The notes under the pieces: model-generated
Database searches by the model: none
Told to the model about the DNA's origin: nothing
Seen by the model: only the letters and a program-made list of their open reading frames with translations
Origin: Bugulina stolonifera
Lineage: Eukaryota > Bryozoa > Gymnolaemata > Cheilostomatida > Bugulidae
DNA length: 64,000 nt
Reading direction: 5' to 3'
NCBI GenBank assembly: GCA_935421135.1
Contig: OW285196.1
Location: 15,063,001 to 15,127,000, forward strand
Position numbers and translations under genes: made by a program
In this document: positions 23,103-34,620 of the stretch, piece after piece
Layout: each line of letters starts with the position of its first letter
How positions within the stretch are numbered: position 1 is the stretch's first letter

Positions 23103-23155
23103 CCTGTCGAATGACAATGACGTTATGCAGTGTGAGAAAAACACCACTATGGAGG
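23103..23155 (-). other. MC2 5'UTR exon (tentative)
   Basis: Ends in a good donor (CGACAGG|GTAAGT, GT at 23101-23102 on minus) and lies downstream of a TATAAATA box. The next acceptor (TTTATCAG) abuts the ATG at 22376. The start of the exon is only estimated from TATA spacing. Confidence 0.55.
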
Positions 23156-23178
23156 TAGGGTGACACCAGCACCATCTC

Positions 23179-23186
23179 TATTTATA
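23179..23186 (-). promoter_or_regulatory. TATA box of MC2
   Basis: TATAAATA on the minus strand, about 75 bp before the 5'UTR donor. The same octamer precedes MC5 and MC7. Confidence 0.6.
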
Positions 23187-23870
23187 TCACTGTTATAGCA
23201 ACTGCACACGTATACACCATGCTGTGTTGTTATTATCTTGTGTGCCCAAAAGATGGACACAGACTTGGGTCAGCCAATCAGGTCATCAGATTCAGATGTT
23301 GATGTTCCAAGACTGTTTTATTGCAAACACCGAATCAAGTAATTGTTATTTGTACATAATACAACGTACATGTACATGTACGTGTCTATGTATATATTCT
23401 TACATTTGTATCATTATTATTATTAAACAAGTGAAATACATGCAATTTATTATAATAATTTTACCAGTCTTGTTACAGGAAGTAGTAATGCAGATTTAGT
23501 ACAGCACCATATGACAAAGTATGAACAAGTAACAAGTGAACTTGTGACCAATTGTAGATTTTAGAAAACGTCGGTTAAAAATCACACACCACTACATGTC
23601 AATTATTGTTTGTATTAGAGCCTATAAAATAACATACATGTAATATATATAATGAATGTTATGGTAAATTATTATACATTTTAGAACATGTATTTCTACC
23701 AATATTATGAATGCATAACTTATTTGGGTATACATGTACATCTGTGAATATGCATGTATTTGTCAAGCAATCAACAAGATGTACAGAATGATGAAAAAGG
23801 TAACTTTGATTACAAGAAAATTCCATAATGAATTGTTTTAGAGTCAAGGACGTTGTTAACGTCTCTATTC

Positions 23871-26800
23871 TTAGCGTCGATCTCGCCGATTACGCCGTGT
23901 GTCATCTTTCCTTCTACTACCGCCCCCACTAGCTGGTCTTCCAGGGGGTCCTGGTAGACCCCGATGCCCTTGTGGGCCCCGTGGTCCAGGCCTTCCAGAA
24001 CTTCCTTTTAAACCAGCATTTCCATCTCTCCCAGGATTCCCTGGGGTACCTGGGGTACCTGGTGTACCGTCTTTACCATGGGCTCCCATTGCACCTTTAG
24101 AGCCAGGATTGCCCTTTTCACCACGCTCACCTTTGGAACCAGGAATACCAGCTGCACCTGGCTTTCCATCCTGACCAGATGGACCTGGAGATCCTTGAGT
24201 TCCTTTCACACCGGGTTTACCCAGATTACCTGGTTCACCTTTCCTACCAGGTCCACCATCAGTTCCAGGGTTTCCTGGTAAACCAGTGTCACCTTTTGCT
24301 CCATCTAATCCTGGAGAGCCAGGTTGACCACCAGTTCCAGGAATTCCATCCTTGCCGGCCTTGCCAGGTGAACCATTCATCCCATTGTACCCGGCATTCC
24401 CTTTAGCACCAGGTATCCCTGGCTCGCCCTTAACACCTGGATGACCGTCTTCTCCAGATATGCCAGCGGGTCCTTGCTTTCCAGGCATCCCAGGTTGTCC
24501 GTCAATGCCAGGGCTACCATGATCTCCTTTCTGCCCCACAAGTCCTGGCTTACCAGGCTCACCTTTTACTCCTAGTTGACCTGGTTTACCTTTACTGCCA
24601 TTGCTACCATCTTCACCAGGAACTCCATCCTGCCCAGGAGCTCCAGGTGCTCCATTATTTCCATCACTTCCAGGATGCCCTTGATCTCCCTTTGAACCAG
24701 GTTTACCATCACTTCCTGGCTTACCTGGTGAGCCTAGTTTACCATCGGTACCTGGTACTCCATCTACACCATGTTCTCCATTGTACCCTCTTTCTCCTCT
24801 GTCCCCTTTAGATCCTCTAATTCCTGATTCACCAGGTGCACCTGTGTCTCCTGGTGATCCAGGTTTGCCAACGTCTCCATTAGTGCCATTTATTCCTGGT
24901 GGACCAGCAGCACCCGGCAGGCCAGGCTCACCAAGAACGCCTGCAGCACCAGTTTCACCCTTCACTCCAGGCTCACCTTTAGCCCCCGGAATTCCTGGTT
25001 TTCCACCATTTCCTTCCAGGCCATTGACACCTGGATATCCACGCTCTCCTTGTGCACCAGGATGACCATCTGTACCAGGTTTACCATCATTCCCTTTATA
25101 ACCTCTGAGTCCAATCTCTCCTTTTTCACCTGGAATTCCTGGGACCCCAGGACTTCCTGCTGCTCCAGGAACACCATTATGGCCATTGTGGCCATTACGA
25201 CCAGGAAGGCCAATGTCCCCCTTAGATCCTTTATCTCCCTTTTCACCAGACAAGCCAGGTATACCTTCAGGGCCGCCAAGTCCCTTGTCTCCAGTCTCTC
25301 CCTTCTCACCTGCTGGCCCAGGCACACCATCTACACCAGGACTTCCCTTTTCTCCACGTCCACCACTTACTCCGGGTTTTCCTGAAGAACCATTTGATCC
25401 TCTTTGTCCAGTTGCTCCAGTAGCACCGACAGGTCCATGTTCACCAGGCTGTCCCGGTGCCCCCTGTATTCCTTGAACACCAGTTGCACCTACACCACCA
25501 GGATCACCATCTGCACCAACTATACCTGGATCCCCTGCACGTCCTTTTTCTCCCTTTTCACCAGGATAGCCATAACCTGGCTTCCCAGCTGTTCCTTTGT
25601 TTCCCTTCACTCCTGGAGGTCCTTGAGGTCCAGCTGGACAATAATTACAGCGATACCTGTTACTTGAAACCGTCTCATTATCATCACTTGTTGACCTTTC
25701 ATCTCTTTTACCATATCTAGCTACATCTTCCTCCGAGAGTTTTTTTCTCTGAAACATAAACATACTCCAGGGTATATGTTCACTAGCTAGCATAGATGAA
25801 ACGCCATATTATATTGTGATGGTACAGGACATTTGTATACGACTCCAACTCCCGGACGAAGCTCCATCGCACCTAAAGTGCTTAGTAGTTGTTATAGCGC
25901 TACTCATCGGACACTCACATTCTCATAATTAGTGTTCGTATACCTACCTTAAACTGTATTGCATGTCCAAACCATTAATTACTGTCTACATATGTGTCTC
26001 CATGTGCTAATACTCACTACTTATTCATGTATTGTTCCACTATATAACTGCATGAATGTTACTAAGTCTTTTAATGCCTTTTATACCCATGTACAGAGGC
26101 CCGACCTCTCAGAATCCATTGATATTCATTTTGTACATGAATTGGACCATTATAAGCAACTTTTGTATAACCCGACCTATTTTGGGTCGGCCGTCGGGCT
26201 TCCGGCGGCCATCTTGTTGCGCAACTTCCGGACGACCACACGTCGTCTTTTCCCGACGTCACGTCGGCCGGAAGTCCTTATACTATATAAAGGGCACTGT
26301 TTTACTGTTCATTGTCTCAGTCTTCACTTGGCTTTCAATAAAGACACATCTATACTTGATACAGAGATTTTCTCTTCCTTTTACTAGGTCATTCGCTTAG
26401 CGAACCGCCTATTAGGTCGGATCACTCTCTTTCATTGTATAGTCTGAAGGTCGGACTTGAGATCAGATGGGTCGTCTTTGGTAGTATTTGGGCTACTGAG
26501 ACCGCTCGATCTTTCATGTAATGCGAAGTCCTATTACCACTCATAGGCACTTCATTTCTGGGTCGATAGTCGTCCAAGGACGACCGCACCAAATCACAGA
26601 AACCATTACAATATTCAAATTGACGCTGAGGTGAGAGCATTGTAATATGCATCGTAGCTCTAAACTCAGCACCTTAGAATTAAATTCAAAATTTGGACAC
26701 AGCAACCAAAGCAATCAAATGGCAAATGTAATATTCCAACTACATGTATCTTCAATAAGAGATGGCACAACAATGATATACATGTACATCTACATAAATA

Positions 26801-28055
26801 TATTACAGAAAAAAAACAAATTTGTATTTCTGGTCATTTCTAATTTGTTTACGTATTCATACTGTAAATGTACTTACCTTCGCTTTCATTTCAATTCTAA
26901 TATTGTCTTGTGCCAGATTAACTTCTTTCAACATACTCCGAATCTTCTCCATTTCCTGTTCATTTCACATAAAATGTAATAAGGAAAAGTATCAATTAAT
27001 TATAAACTCTGTTATTCATTGAATCTTTCTAGCCAAGGCTAACAAATTAAAATCTAGTTCTCATTTTTGTACATTCATACTATTAGGATCCCAACAGCAC
27101 ATCCAAACTTCCGCCAAGTTAAGTGGCATGTCTGGTATAATCTATATTCTACTCTGCACATCTACATGTATGCACAATATGTACATGTACACATGTACAC
27201 GTGCACACATGTACATATATGTACATGTACACATGTACATATATGTACATGTGTTAGTACATATGTACATAATATGTACATATGTATATATTATATACAT
27301 ATGTACATGTGCGTGTGCACATGTACATATGTACATGTGTTAGTACATATGTACATGTGTACATGTATACATATGTACATGTACATATGTATACATATGT
27401 ACATGTACATATGTATACATGTACATGTACATATGTATACATATGTACATGTACATATGTATACATATGTACATATACATATGTATACATATGTACACAT
27501 GTACATATGTATACATATGTACATATGTACATGTGTACATATGTACATATGTACATATGTATACATATGTACATGTGTACATATGTACTAACACATGTAC
27601 ACATGTATACATATGTACATGATAAAAGCTACTAGAGATCATAATATACTATGTACATGTAGATATAATATGGCCCTTGATTGGTGAACATGCTGAGGGT
27701 AAACAAGGTCAAATATTACTCATTGGTGTTGTAGCGGTTTGTGAGAGCAAGAATCTACTACAATTTGTTGTTTTTCACCATAAAAACCTCTTCAACACCC
27801 ACAAACTCTTTATGATTGTTATCAGAATGATATATAAATGAATTAGCGCAGTTATTATGGTAATATATTGCTGCTGTATTTACTATGAGATTGAAACATC
27901 ATTCTGTCGGTTACCTGATGTAGACTGTGATAAAGCACAGCATGAATAACCGTAGCTGTAACAAGGAAGGCTGTGATAACCAGTAGACCTAGGCTATGTA
28001 CTCTAACAGTAGGCTCCCTTGGACATCTGCTCATTACCTCCCCTTGCTTGTCCAT
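23871..28055 (-). CDS. MC3: membrane collagen with basic tail (698 aa)
   Basis: Exons, right to left: 27915-28055, 26878-26955, 23871-25748; phases are all 0. Exon 1: [20 protein letters not shown] then a hydrophobic helix ([20 protein letters not shown]). Its acceptor (CAACAG) lies one base before the ATG. Exon 2: a 26-residue charged coil ([18 protein letters not shown]). Exon 3: a linker with a dibasic Y-G-K-R site (residues ~85-88), C-N-Y-C, then about 570 residues of Gly-X-Y with the same early G1G interruption (PGYGYPG). It ends in a strongly basic tail ([18 protein letters not shown]). Unlike MC2 and MC4-MC7, the tail is on the collagen exon. The basic end could bind acidic polysaccharide (inference). 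Intron 2 carries a solo LTR and intron 1 a long microsatellite. Confidence 0.85.
25815..26610 (+). mobile_element. Solo-LTR-like insertion 2 (intron of MC3)
   Basis: Termini TGTGATGG and CCATTACA are near-perfect inverted repeats, flanked by ATAT (25811-25814 and 26611-26614). A TATATAA (26284-26290) and an AATAAA (26337-26342) lie about 47 bp apart, as in insertion 1. Shared stretches include TGTTGCGCAA(C/G)TTCC upstream of the TATA box. No ORF of interest is attached. Confidence 0.65.
27162..27622. repeat. Palindromic ACATATGT/ACATGT microsatellite
   Basis: About 460 bp made almost only of interleaved TACATATG, TATACATATG and TACATG words. Both strands read nearly the same and all six frames stay open, giving spurious ORFs rich in M, Y, C, H, V and T. 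It lies in MC3 intron 1 and could extrude cruciforms. Confidence 0.95.
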
Positions 28056-28056
28056 T

Positions 28057-29649
28057 CTGTTGAAGTAGGACAATAAGGCTAACTAATGCGCAAACTCTGC
28101 TTATATCAATCACATCTTTGCATGGGGACTTGGTTCATGGAATTTCTGTCTCATAACTGTTGACAATCCATTTGCGTTAAACACTGGCTGATGGTAGCCT
28201 TGTCTGTTCCAAACTACTAACTCAACCCTATACAAATATCAACCATAGTTTTACAGACATCAACAACTCAGTTTCTATTTCTCCATCCCATGGAATGGCT
28301 TGTAATTTATGTAGGTACTATGAGTACATACACTGAACCTCTGCTATGAAAACAAGATACTTCCTACAATTAAGACGATTATTTATGCAAGAATAACTAC
28401 GCCGCGGATGCAAAGTTCCTTAGACAATATATAGTAAATAGCAAACCTTGGACTATACTCTCTCGCACGCTTTCACTTGTTTGTTTTATGACGGCTGAAC
28501 AGTAAATAAGATGTTACTCTGTAATAAATATTGTTTGCTAATACACTGAATGTACACCCCATAATTGCATGTGGTGTGATACATTACACTATATATGATA
28601 CATATAACTGTATGCGTTTGTGTGACAAGTTATATATAGACACACAAACTGGTGGTATATGGTAGTGTGATGGTCATTCAATCTGTAGACTGAGGTCTAT
28701 GCTCCACTTGACTTCGCTGTGGAGGGTCGGCTCCCTCACTCATTCACGTAACCAGGTGTGAAATCAGAGATATTAGTTCCCACTCTATTGTTTTGTAGCC
28801 ATATCCTATAAATTCAATTTTCTAAAGTGTTATGTACATGTACAATGTATGTCTAGCAAGTGAACATTGACGTGACAACACTATTTATTAATAACCAAGA
28901 CTTAGAGTTATCCCCTCATTCATGGTATGATTATGTAGGAGTTGTCACCTCCTGATGATTAGTGGAATGTCGTGGAGGAAATTTTTAATCCATAAAAATG
29001 TGAGGCAAGCAGCTCTAGGTGTCAGGTAAGCACTGCATTATTTTAAGTTGCATTAGAGTTTGTTGCTCTTTGAAAGGCTCAAGGTATAGTCGAGGATCTG
29101 CGCTCTCATGCTAGCTACATGTATATAATTATTAGTCATGTCACAATGAACTTCCTTTGAATCAGAAGTTGAAAGTTGATGGATTCGTGAGTGAACATGA
29201 AATGAGAGATACATGTACATGGTTGTATAATGTGAGAATACATGTGCTCTCATTATGGATCAGTTAATTCAGACATTGTACATGTATGTCTTTATGTTAT
29301 ATTTATATTTACAGCATTGAGCAAAATATTCTAGGGTAATGTATGATTGCAAATGTTATAGCGTTGCTTAATCCGATAAATGATCTTTATAAAAACAAAA
29401 CGACTGTCAATTGTTTCTCTGCTTCATTGCCATTGCTTAGTTAGTCCAGTAAATGGAAGAATATAATAAATACAAAATATAATATTTATATACAAAATTA
29501 GTGATTGAAATTGATTAGTAAAAGTAACTAACTAGACTAACTCAACAGACCAGCTGCTATAGAAAGAAAGTAAAGTGATTTGTACATAATTTGTAAACAA
29601 CCCACTAGTCAAACAACCCTATGCTAGAGTGAACATTAGCTAATTACAA
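28057..29649. other. Intergenic between MC3 and MC4
   Basis: It must contain the MC3 promoter and 5'UTR and the MC4 3'UTR. A minus-strand TATATATTG lies near 28430 and a TATTTATG near 28379, but I could not fix a first exon. No other gene was seen. Confidence 0.4.
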
Positions 29650-32600
29650 TTAATAACCATAGCTAGGGGTACTCTGTCTCCAGTAGTTCCCATATCTTCT
29701 GCTGTATCTGAACCCGTAACCACCTCCTTTAGTCACATTACCTTCTTGACTGCTAGATTCAGTTGTACCAGTTGGTCCTCTGGGCCCTGGTTCTCCTCTG
29801 GCTCCCTAATAATGTGCATAGTAACAATGAGTACTGTGAGTCATTCATCACAGTAAATACAGAGTAGAGGTGATGCGTATCTGCTATCAAGTGGTAAAGC
29901 AGGAATGGCACACTGTGTAGACACACATGTAATATCTAACTAGAACATTATTAAAGGTATGTTGTGCCTAACTCACCTTTTCTCCTCTAGCCCCCGGCTG
30001 TCCTGGTGCCCCATCATTTCCTGGCCTTCCATCATAACCTTGTGCTCCTGTTTCTCCTCTAGCACCAGACAGACCATTGGCTCCGGGTGATCCTGGTTCT
30101 CCCTTCAGACCTGGTGCTCCGTTATAGCCTGGGGCACCAACTGCTCCATCTTCACCATCCTTTCCATCTCGTCCAGGTGTTCCAGGGGCGCCAGCAGGGC
30201 CCGGTGCTCCGGATTCTCCCTTCATACCAGGAGCACCTGGTGCGCCATCAATGCCATCACGCCCTGGTAATCCATTTGTTCCATCATATCCGTTGGCTCC
30301 TGACTCGCCGGGCCTACCAGGAGTACCATTTTCTCCTTTCATACCAGGCTCGCCTCTCAAGCCAGGCATTCCAGTATCTCCATCAGCACCTGGTAGACCA
30401 GGTTCTCCGTCCTTACCATTGTACCCATCTTGACCAGATGCTCCAGGGTATCCCGTCTCACCTCTCATCCCAGTATCACCTTTTATTCCTCGTGCTCCAG
30501 TCTCTCCATTTTGTCCTGGACGGCCTGCCATACCAGGTTCACCAGTAGCACCATCTTTACCAGGTTCACCGGGCATACCGTCAGCACCTGGTGCACCTCT
30601 TTCTCCATCCTTGCCATTGTACCCATTTAATCCTGGAGCACCATCTTCTCCTTTCTCTCCTCTCTCACCATCTTGTCCCGGCACACCATCCAAACCTGGT
30701 TGTCCGGGTCTACCGTCTAATCCTGGGACACCGGCTTCTCCTTTTTCACCATTGTATCCATCATTTCCAGGAGCTCCTGTCATTCCAGCATCCCCTCTGT
30801 CACCTTTCATTCCTGGTGCACCAGGTAGCCCATCAGTACCTGGATATCCGGGTTCACCTCTCTCTCCTGGGGCACCAGTCTCACCATTCATTCCATTGTA
30901 ACCATCTTCACCCTTGGCTCCAGTCTCTCCTGGTTGTCCGGCTACGCCTGGCTCTCCTTTCATTCCTGGAGCTCCTGGCAGACCATCCTTACCATTATAT
31001 CCATCTTGCCCATTGATGCCATCAACACCTGGAACACCTGGGGCCCCATCCTCACCAGAAGAACCCTTTTCACCGGGTACACCTTGAGGTCCTGGTACTC
31101 CAGGGGCTCCATCATCACCAGGATAACCTTGCGCTCCGTCTTTACCTGGTGTTCCATCAACCCCTGGTACTCCATCATATCCATCTTTTCCTGGAGCACC
31201 TGTTTCACCTCCCAGCCCTGGTTCACCAACCAATCCTGGAGCTCCGGTGGCACCAACTGAACCTGGATATCCTGCTTCCCCTCTCTCTCCCGGAGAACCA
31301 GGTTTGCCATCAACACCGTTGTATCCGTCTTTACCTCTAGCTCCAGTCTCTCCTGGAGCTCCCTGGTCTCCCTTCATACCTGGAGCACCATTAATTCCAT
31401 CTTTACCATCGACTCCATCTCGTCCAGGTGCACCAGGGTATCCTGTTTCACCTGCTTGTCCAGCATAGCCGGTGGCTCCTCTTTCTCCCTGATCACCCTT
31501 CATACCTGGTGCTCCTGGTGCTCCATCAACACCTGAATATCCATCTTTTCCAGGTAGTCCTGGTGCTCCTTGCTCTCCACTGTATCCTGTATCCCCTCGC
31601 TCTCCTTTCATTCCTGGTGCTCCATCTTTTCCTGGTGCTCCGGGTGTACCATCGGTTCCTGGCACGCCTGGCTCACCATCCTTACCATTGTATCCATCAC
31701 GACCAACATATCCAGCTTGTCCAATTTCTCCTTGTTCACCCTTCAGACCTGGTGCTCCTGGCATTCCAGTTTCTCCCTGCATACCAGGCTCTCCCTTACT
31801 TCCATCATAACCATCTTTACCCGGCGCACCGCTGTATCCTCTTTCACCAATCTCTCCCTTCATTCCCTTAGCTCCTGGTGTACCATCAGTACCGTCATTT
31901 CCAGTCACTCCTGTGGCTCCTGTAGCACCAGGATAACCAGCCATACCTTGCTGCCCAGCTACGCCAGTAGCACCCACTGTACCTGGAAGTCCATCAACAC
32001 CGTTCACGCCTGGTGCTCCAGTGTCTCCCTTCTCTCCCTTAGCACCAGGATATCCAACTCCATCTGCCCCTGAGTCTCCTTTCTCACCCTTAGGTCCAGG
32101 TAGTCCTGGGAATCCTCTTGGACCTGGTGGACAGGTACAAGCTGCAGATTCTGTGGTGGTCTGTCTTCCACCTCCGTACCCGTATCCGCTATATCCTGCC
32201 CTTCTCTTCACCCTCTAGTAATTAAATAACAACTTGTTATTTACTACTTTAAACATTGGGCTACAGTCAGAGGAAAGCAATTTAATGTTTCACTTAATTT
32301 TAATTTTCATTGTCATAGAAAGGGCGCGGTGCTCAAGCGTGGCTCACACCTTATGCACCATAGCGCAATCAGAGCTGATAGCAATGTGGTTAATAGAATA
32401 TGGTAAAGGTGATGCAATAAGCATATCTCTCCCATTACTCACCGAGCTCTCAGAGCCTGATAACCTCATGTCATACAAGGAACTCCTCAACTCATCTGTT
32501 TCCTGCAATAAAAACATTCCACAATAGAGTACAGTGACACCACAACAATCACACTGTTCAGTTCTCTCTTTAATCCTGAATAATTGGTGAGGGTGTTAGA

Positions 32601-33195
32601 ATGGAATGATGTCTACATCATTGTTAATGCAGAGGGCAGGTGATATAATCTATACTGTAGTAACATTGAACCCAGACATCCATATCAACTTTAAAAGATT
32701 TATGTCTTAGACCAAATCCACATTATATTTACAATTACCCTACAGTTAGTATAGTACAGTTATGCTGTTCAGCATGATACTATCACAGTTTAACAGTTTC
32801 CTTTGCTGCACTAACATTAATTCTAGTACCATGATGTGCATGTACATGTATATTATATTTTCATAACAAGTTGACTAATTACAATCTGCAATATTTATTC
32901 TCATTTTCTATTGATTATTTGCAATCTTCCAAATAAGTAGTTTTACAGTCAGCTTATATAATAAGGTAATATTATAACGCACGCGAATACAATATAGCCA
33001 CATTTACTTCAAATAAATACAATGTACAGAAGGAAAACTAGTTAAAAGCTGAATATTTACCTTGTGCAGTTGGTGATACATGACCACGTTAACTACCGTT
33101 AATCCTACGAAGAATACGGCAAGCGAGATAATTCCAAAACTGTGAGCTCTGATAACAGATCTGTTTGGACATCTAACTTCTTCTTTTCCCTCCAT
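29650..33195 (-). CDS. MC4: membrane collagen with Tyr-rich ends (862 aa)
   Basis: Exons, right to left: 33061-33195, 32443-32502, 29977-32214, 29650-29805; all phase 0. Exon 1: MEGKEEVRCPNRSVIRAHSF then a hydrophobic helix (GIISLAVFFVGLTVVNVVMY). Exon 2: a 20-residue polar stalk starting ETDELRSSLYDM. Exon 3 (746 codons) opens R-V-K-R (furin type), then a Gly/Tyr segment (GYSGYGYGGG), C-T-C and an essentially unbroken Gly-X-Y helix except one G1G break (DGVGYPG). It contains R-G-D in GERGDTG and GDRGDAG. The last exon adds two triplets and a tail with YGFRYSRRYGNYW ending SYGY. It is a close paralogue of MC5, with collagen exons of identical length. I infer a shed transmembrane collagen. Tyr-rich ends suggest oxidative cross-linking but do not prove it. 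Confidence 0.9.
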
Positions 33196-33463
33196 CTATA
33201 AATGACATCAATAGCTATACAACACGTAGGCTACATGGACATAAAATGAGTACATAGCACGCAACATGTACCGCAATGATTTGGATATTATGAAAACTGA
33301 CTTTTTAGTTAGTTCTCATCAAGTACTAAAACTGAATTATTGAATTCTTGCTAAAATGTTGTGAAAATTAGATTTTGAGCAAAATCTTTGATTTATCACA
33401 GTTCTGCCAATATATTTTTCAAGACACATTAAATATATATAATTTTATATATCAGTGACTTAC

Positions 33464-33573
33464 CTTGAGGAGTGAAGTAAGAACAAATAATATTATACTG
33501 TTAACCAAATTTATATGTACATAAAGTAAGTAATATTATATCAGTGATTCCAAGGAGCAGACCAGCTGAAGAA
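33464..33573 (-). other. MC4 5'UTR exon (tentative)
   Basis: Ends CTCCTCAAG|GTAAGT, the same donor context as the MC5 5'UTR exon. The 5' limit is estimated from the TATA position. It lies in the conserved inverted promoter block. Confidence 0.6.
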
Positions 33574-33715
33574 TGAGGCAGATATGTGAGATGTAAGTAT
33601 ATATACCTGCAGATCAGATGCATGCAGTAGTGTGATACATAGTATGTATGTATGTGTGCGTCACTCACCATTGCAATATTCCATCATCAATCAAACCTGT
33701 CACCATGAGAGCAGG
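33467..33715 (-). promoter_or_regulatory. MC4 promoter block, inverted copy of the MC5 promoter
   Basis: Read on the minus strand this matches 44357-44604 almost base for base, including GATGATGGAATATTGCAATG, the TATA region (TATATATA at 33598-33605) and the 5'UTR donor. Similarity falls off inside the following intron. This indicates selection on the promoter, recent duplication, or both. Confidence 0.75.
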
Positions 33716-34342
33716 CTACGCTCTACCATTCACCACATCCTGCCCTCGGAGTGGCTGCTACGCAGTGAATAATCATTTCATAATTGTGCACCATCTGTGG
33801 TGGTATGTCTATTAATTAATTAACGTGGTGAGTCATCTCATCTCACGCTGATAGAACTTCTGGTTGAACCAGAAATAGATTATGATACAGCAACCCTATC
33901 CTCGACACAAGAGAGAGGAACTGCTTTGAAATTAATACTTAACTAGGGCAGAAAATCAAGCACCTGTTCACGAATGCCACAACAAAGTCATCCCTCTGCT
34001 GTAATAATCTAACAGTGGAAATTCAGAGAAAAGCTGAAAAGACTAACATTCCTGAATAGCTACATGGGTTCACCCAAATTTGAATACACTGGTTTATTTC
34101 AAGTGTACAACTGTATCAATATTGCTAATCTCTCTAATAAACCAGAGTGAGCAACCCACTTACCATTCTTACATAAAGACATGTACTATGCAGGTCTGTT
34201 AGAGACTAAGCTGTTTTGGGGGGATTTAAACCCTTTCAGTAAATAAGAGCAGGAAAGTGAAGACCACAGTCTTTACTTTTAAAGTAATTACATTAGTCTA
34301 ACAGGGTGTGGTTTAGCAGTGTCATCTCCAATTATGCTATGT

Positions 34343-34620
34343 ATAGCATAGCACACTACATGTATAACTGTAGTATAGCATGGCACACTATAACTGTAGT
34401 GTAGCATAGCACACTGTAACTGTAGTATAGCATAGCACACTATAACTGTAGTATAGCATAGCACACTATAACTGTAGTATAGCATAGCACACTATAACTG
34501 TAGTGTAGCATAGCACACTGTAACTGTAGTATAGCATAGCACACTATAACTGTAGTATAGCATAGCACACTATAACTGTAGTATAGCATAGCACACTATA
34601 ACTGTAGTATAGCATGACAT
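34343..34620. repeat. 26-bp minisatellite
   Basis: About ten copies of a unit containing TAGCATAGCACACTATAACT, with A/G and T/G variants between copies. It lies in the MC4-MC5 spacer. Confidence 0.9.

Noticed and set aside
27067..27642. Overlapping open frames of Met/Tyr/Cys/His/Thr repeats
   Set aside because: They arise from the palindromic ACATATGT/ACATGT microsatellite, which lacks stops in all six frames.
34343..34620. CRISPR-like array
   Set aside because: The 26-bp units are contiguous with no spacers, and the context is eukaryotic. It is a minisatellite.
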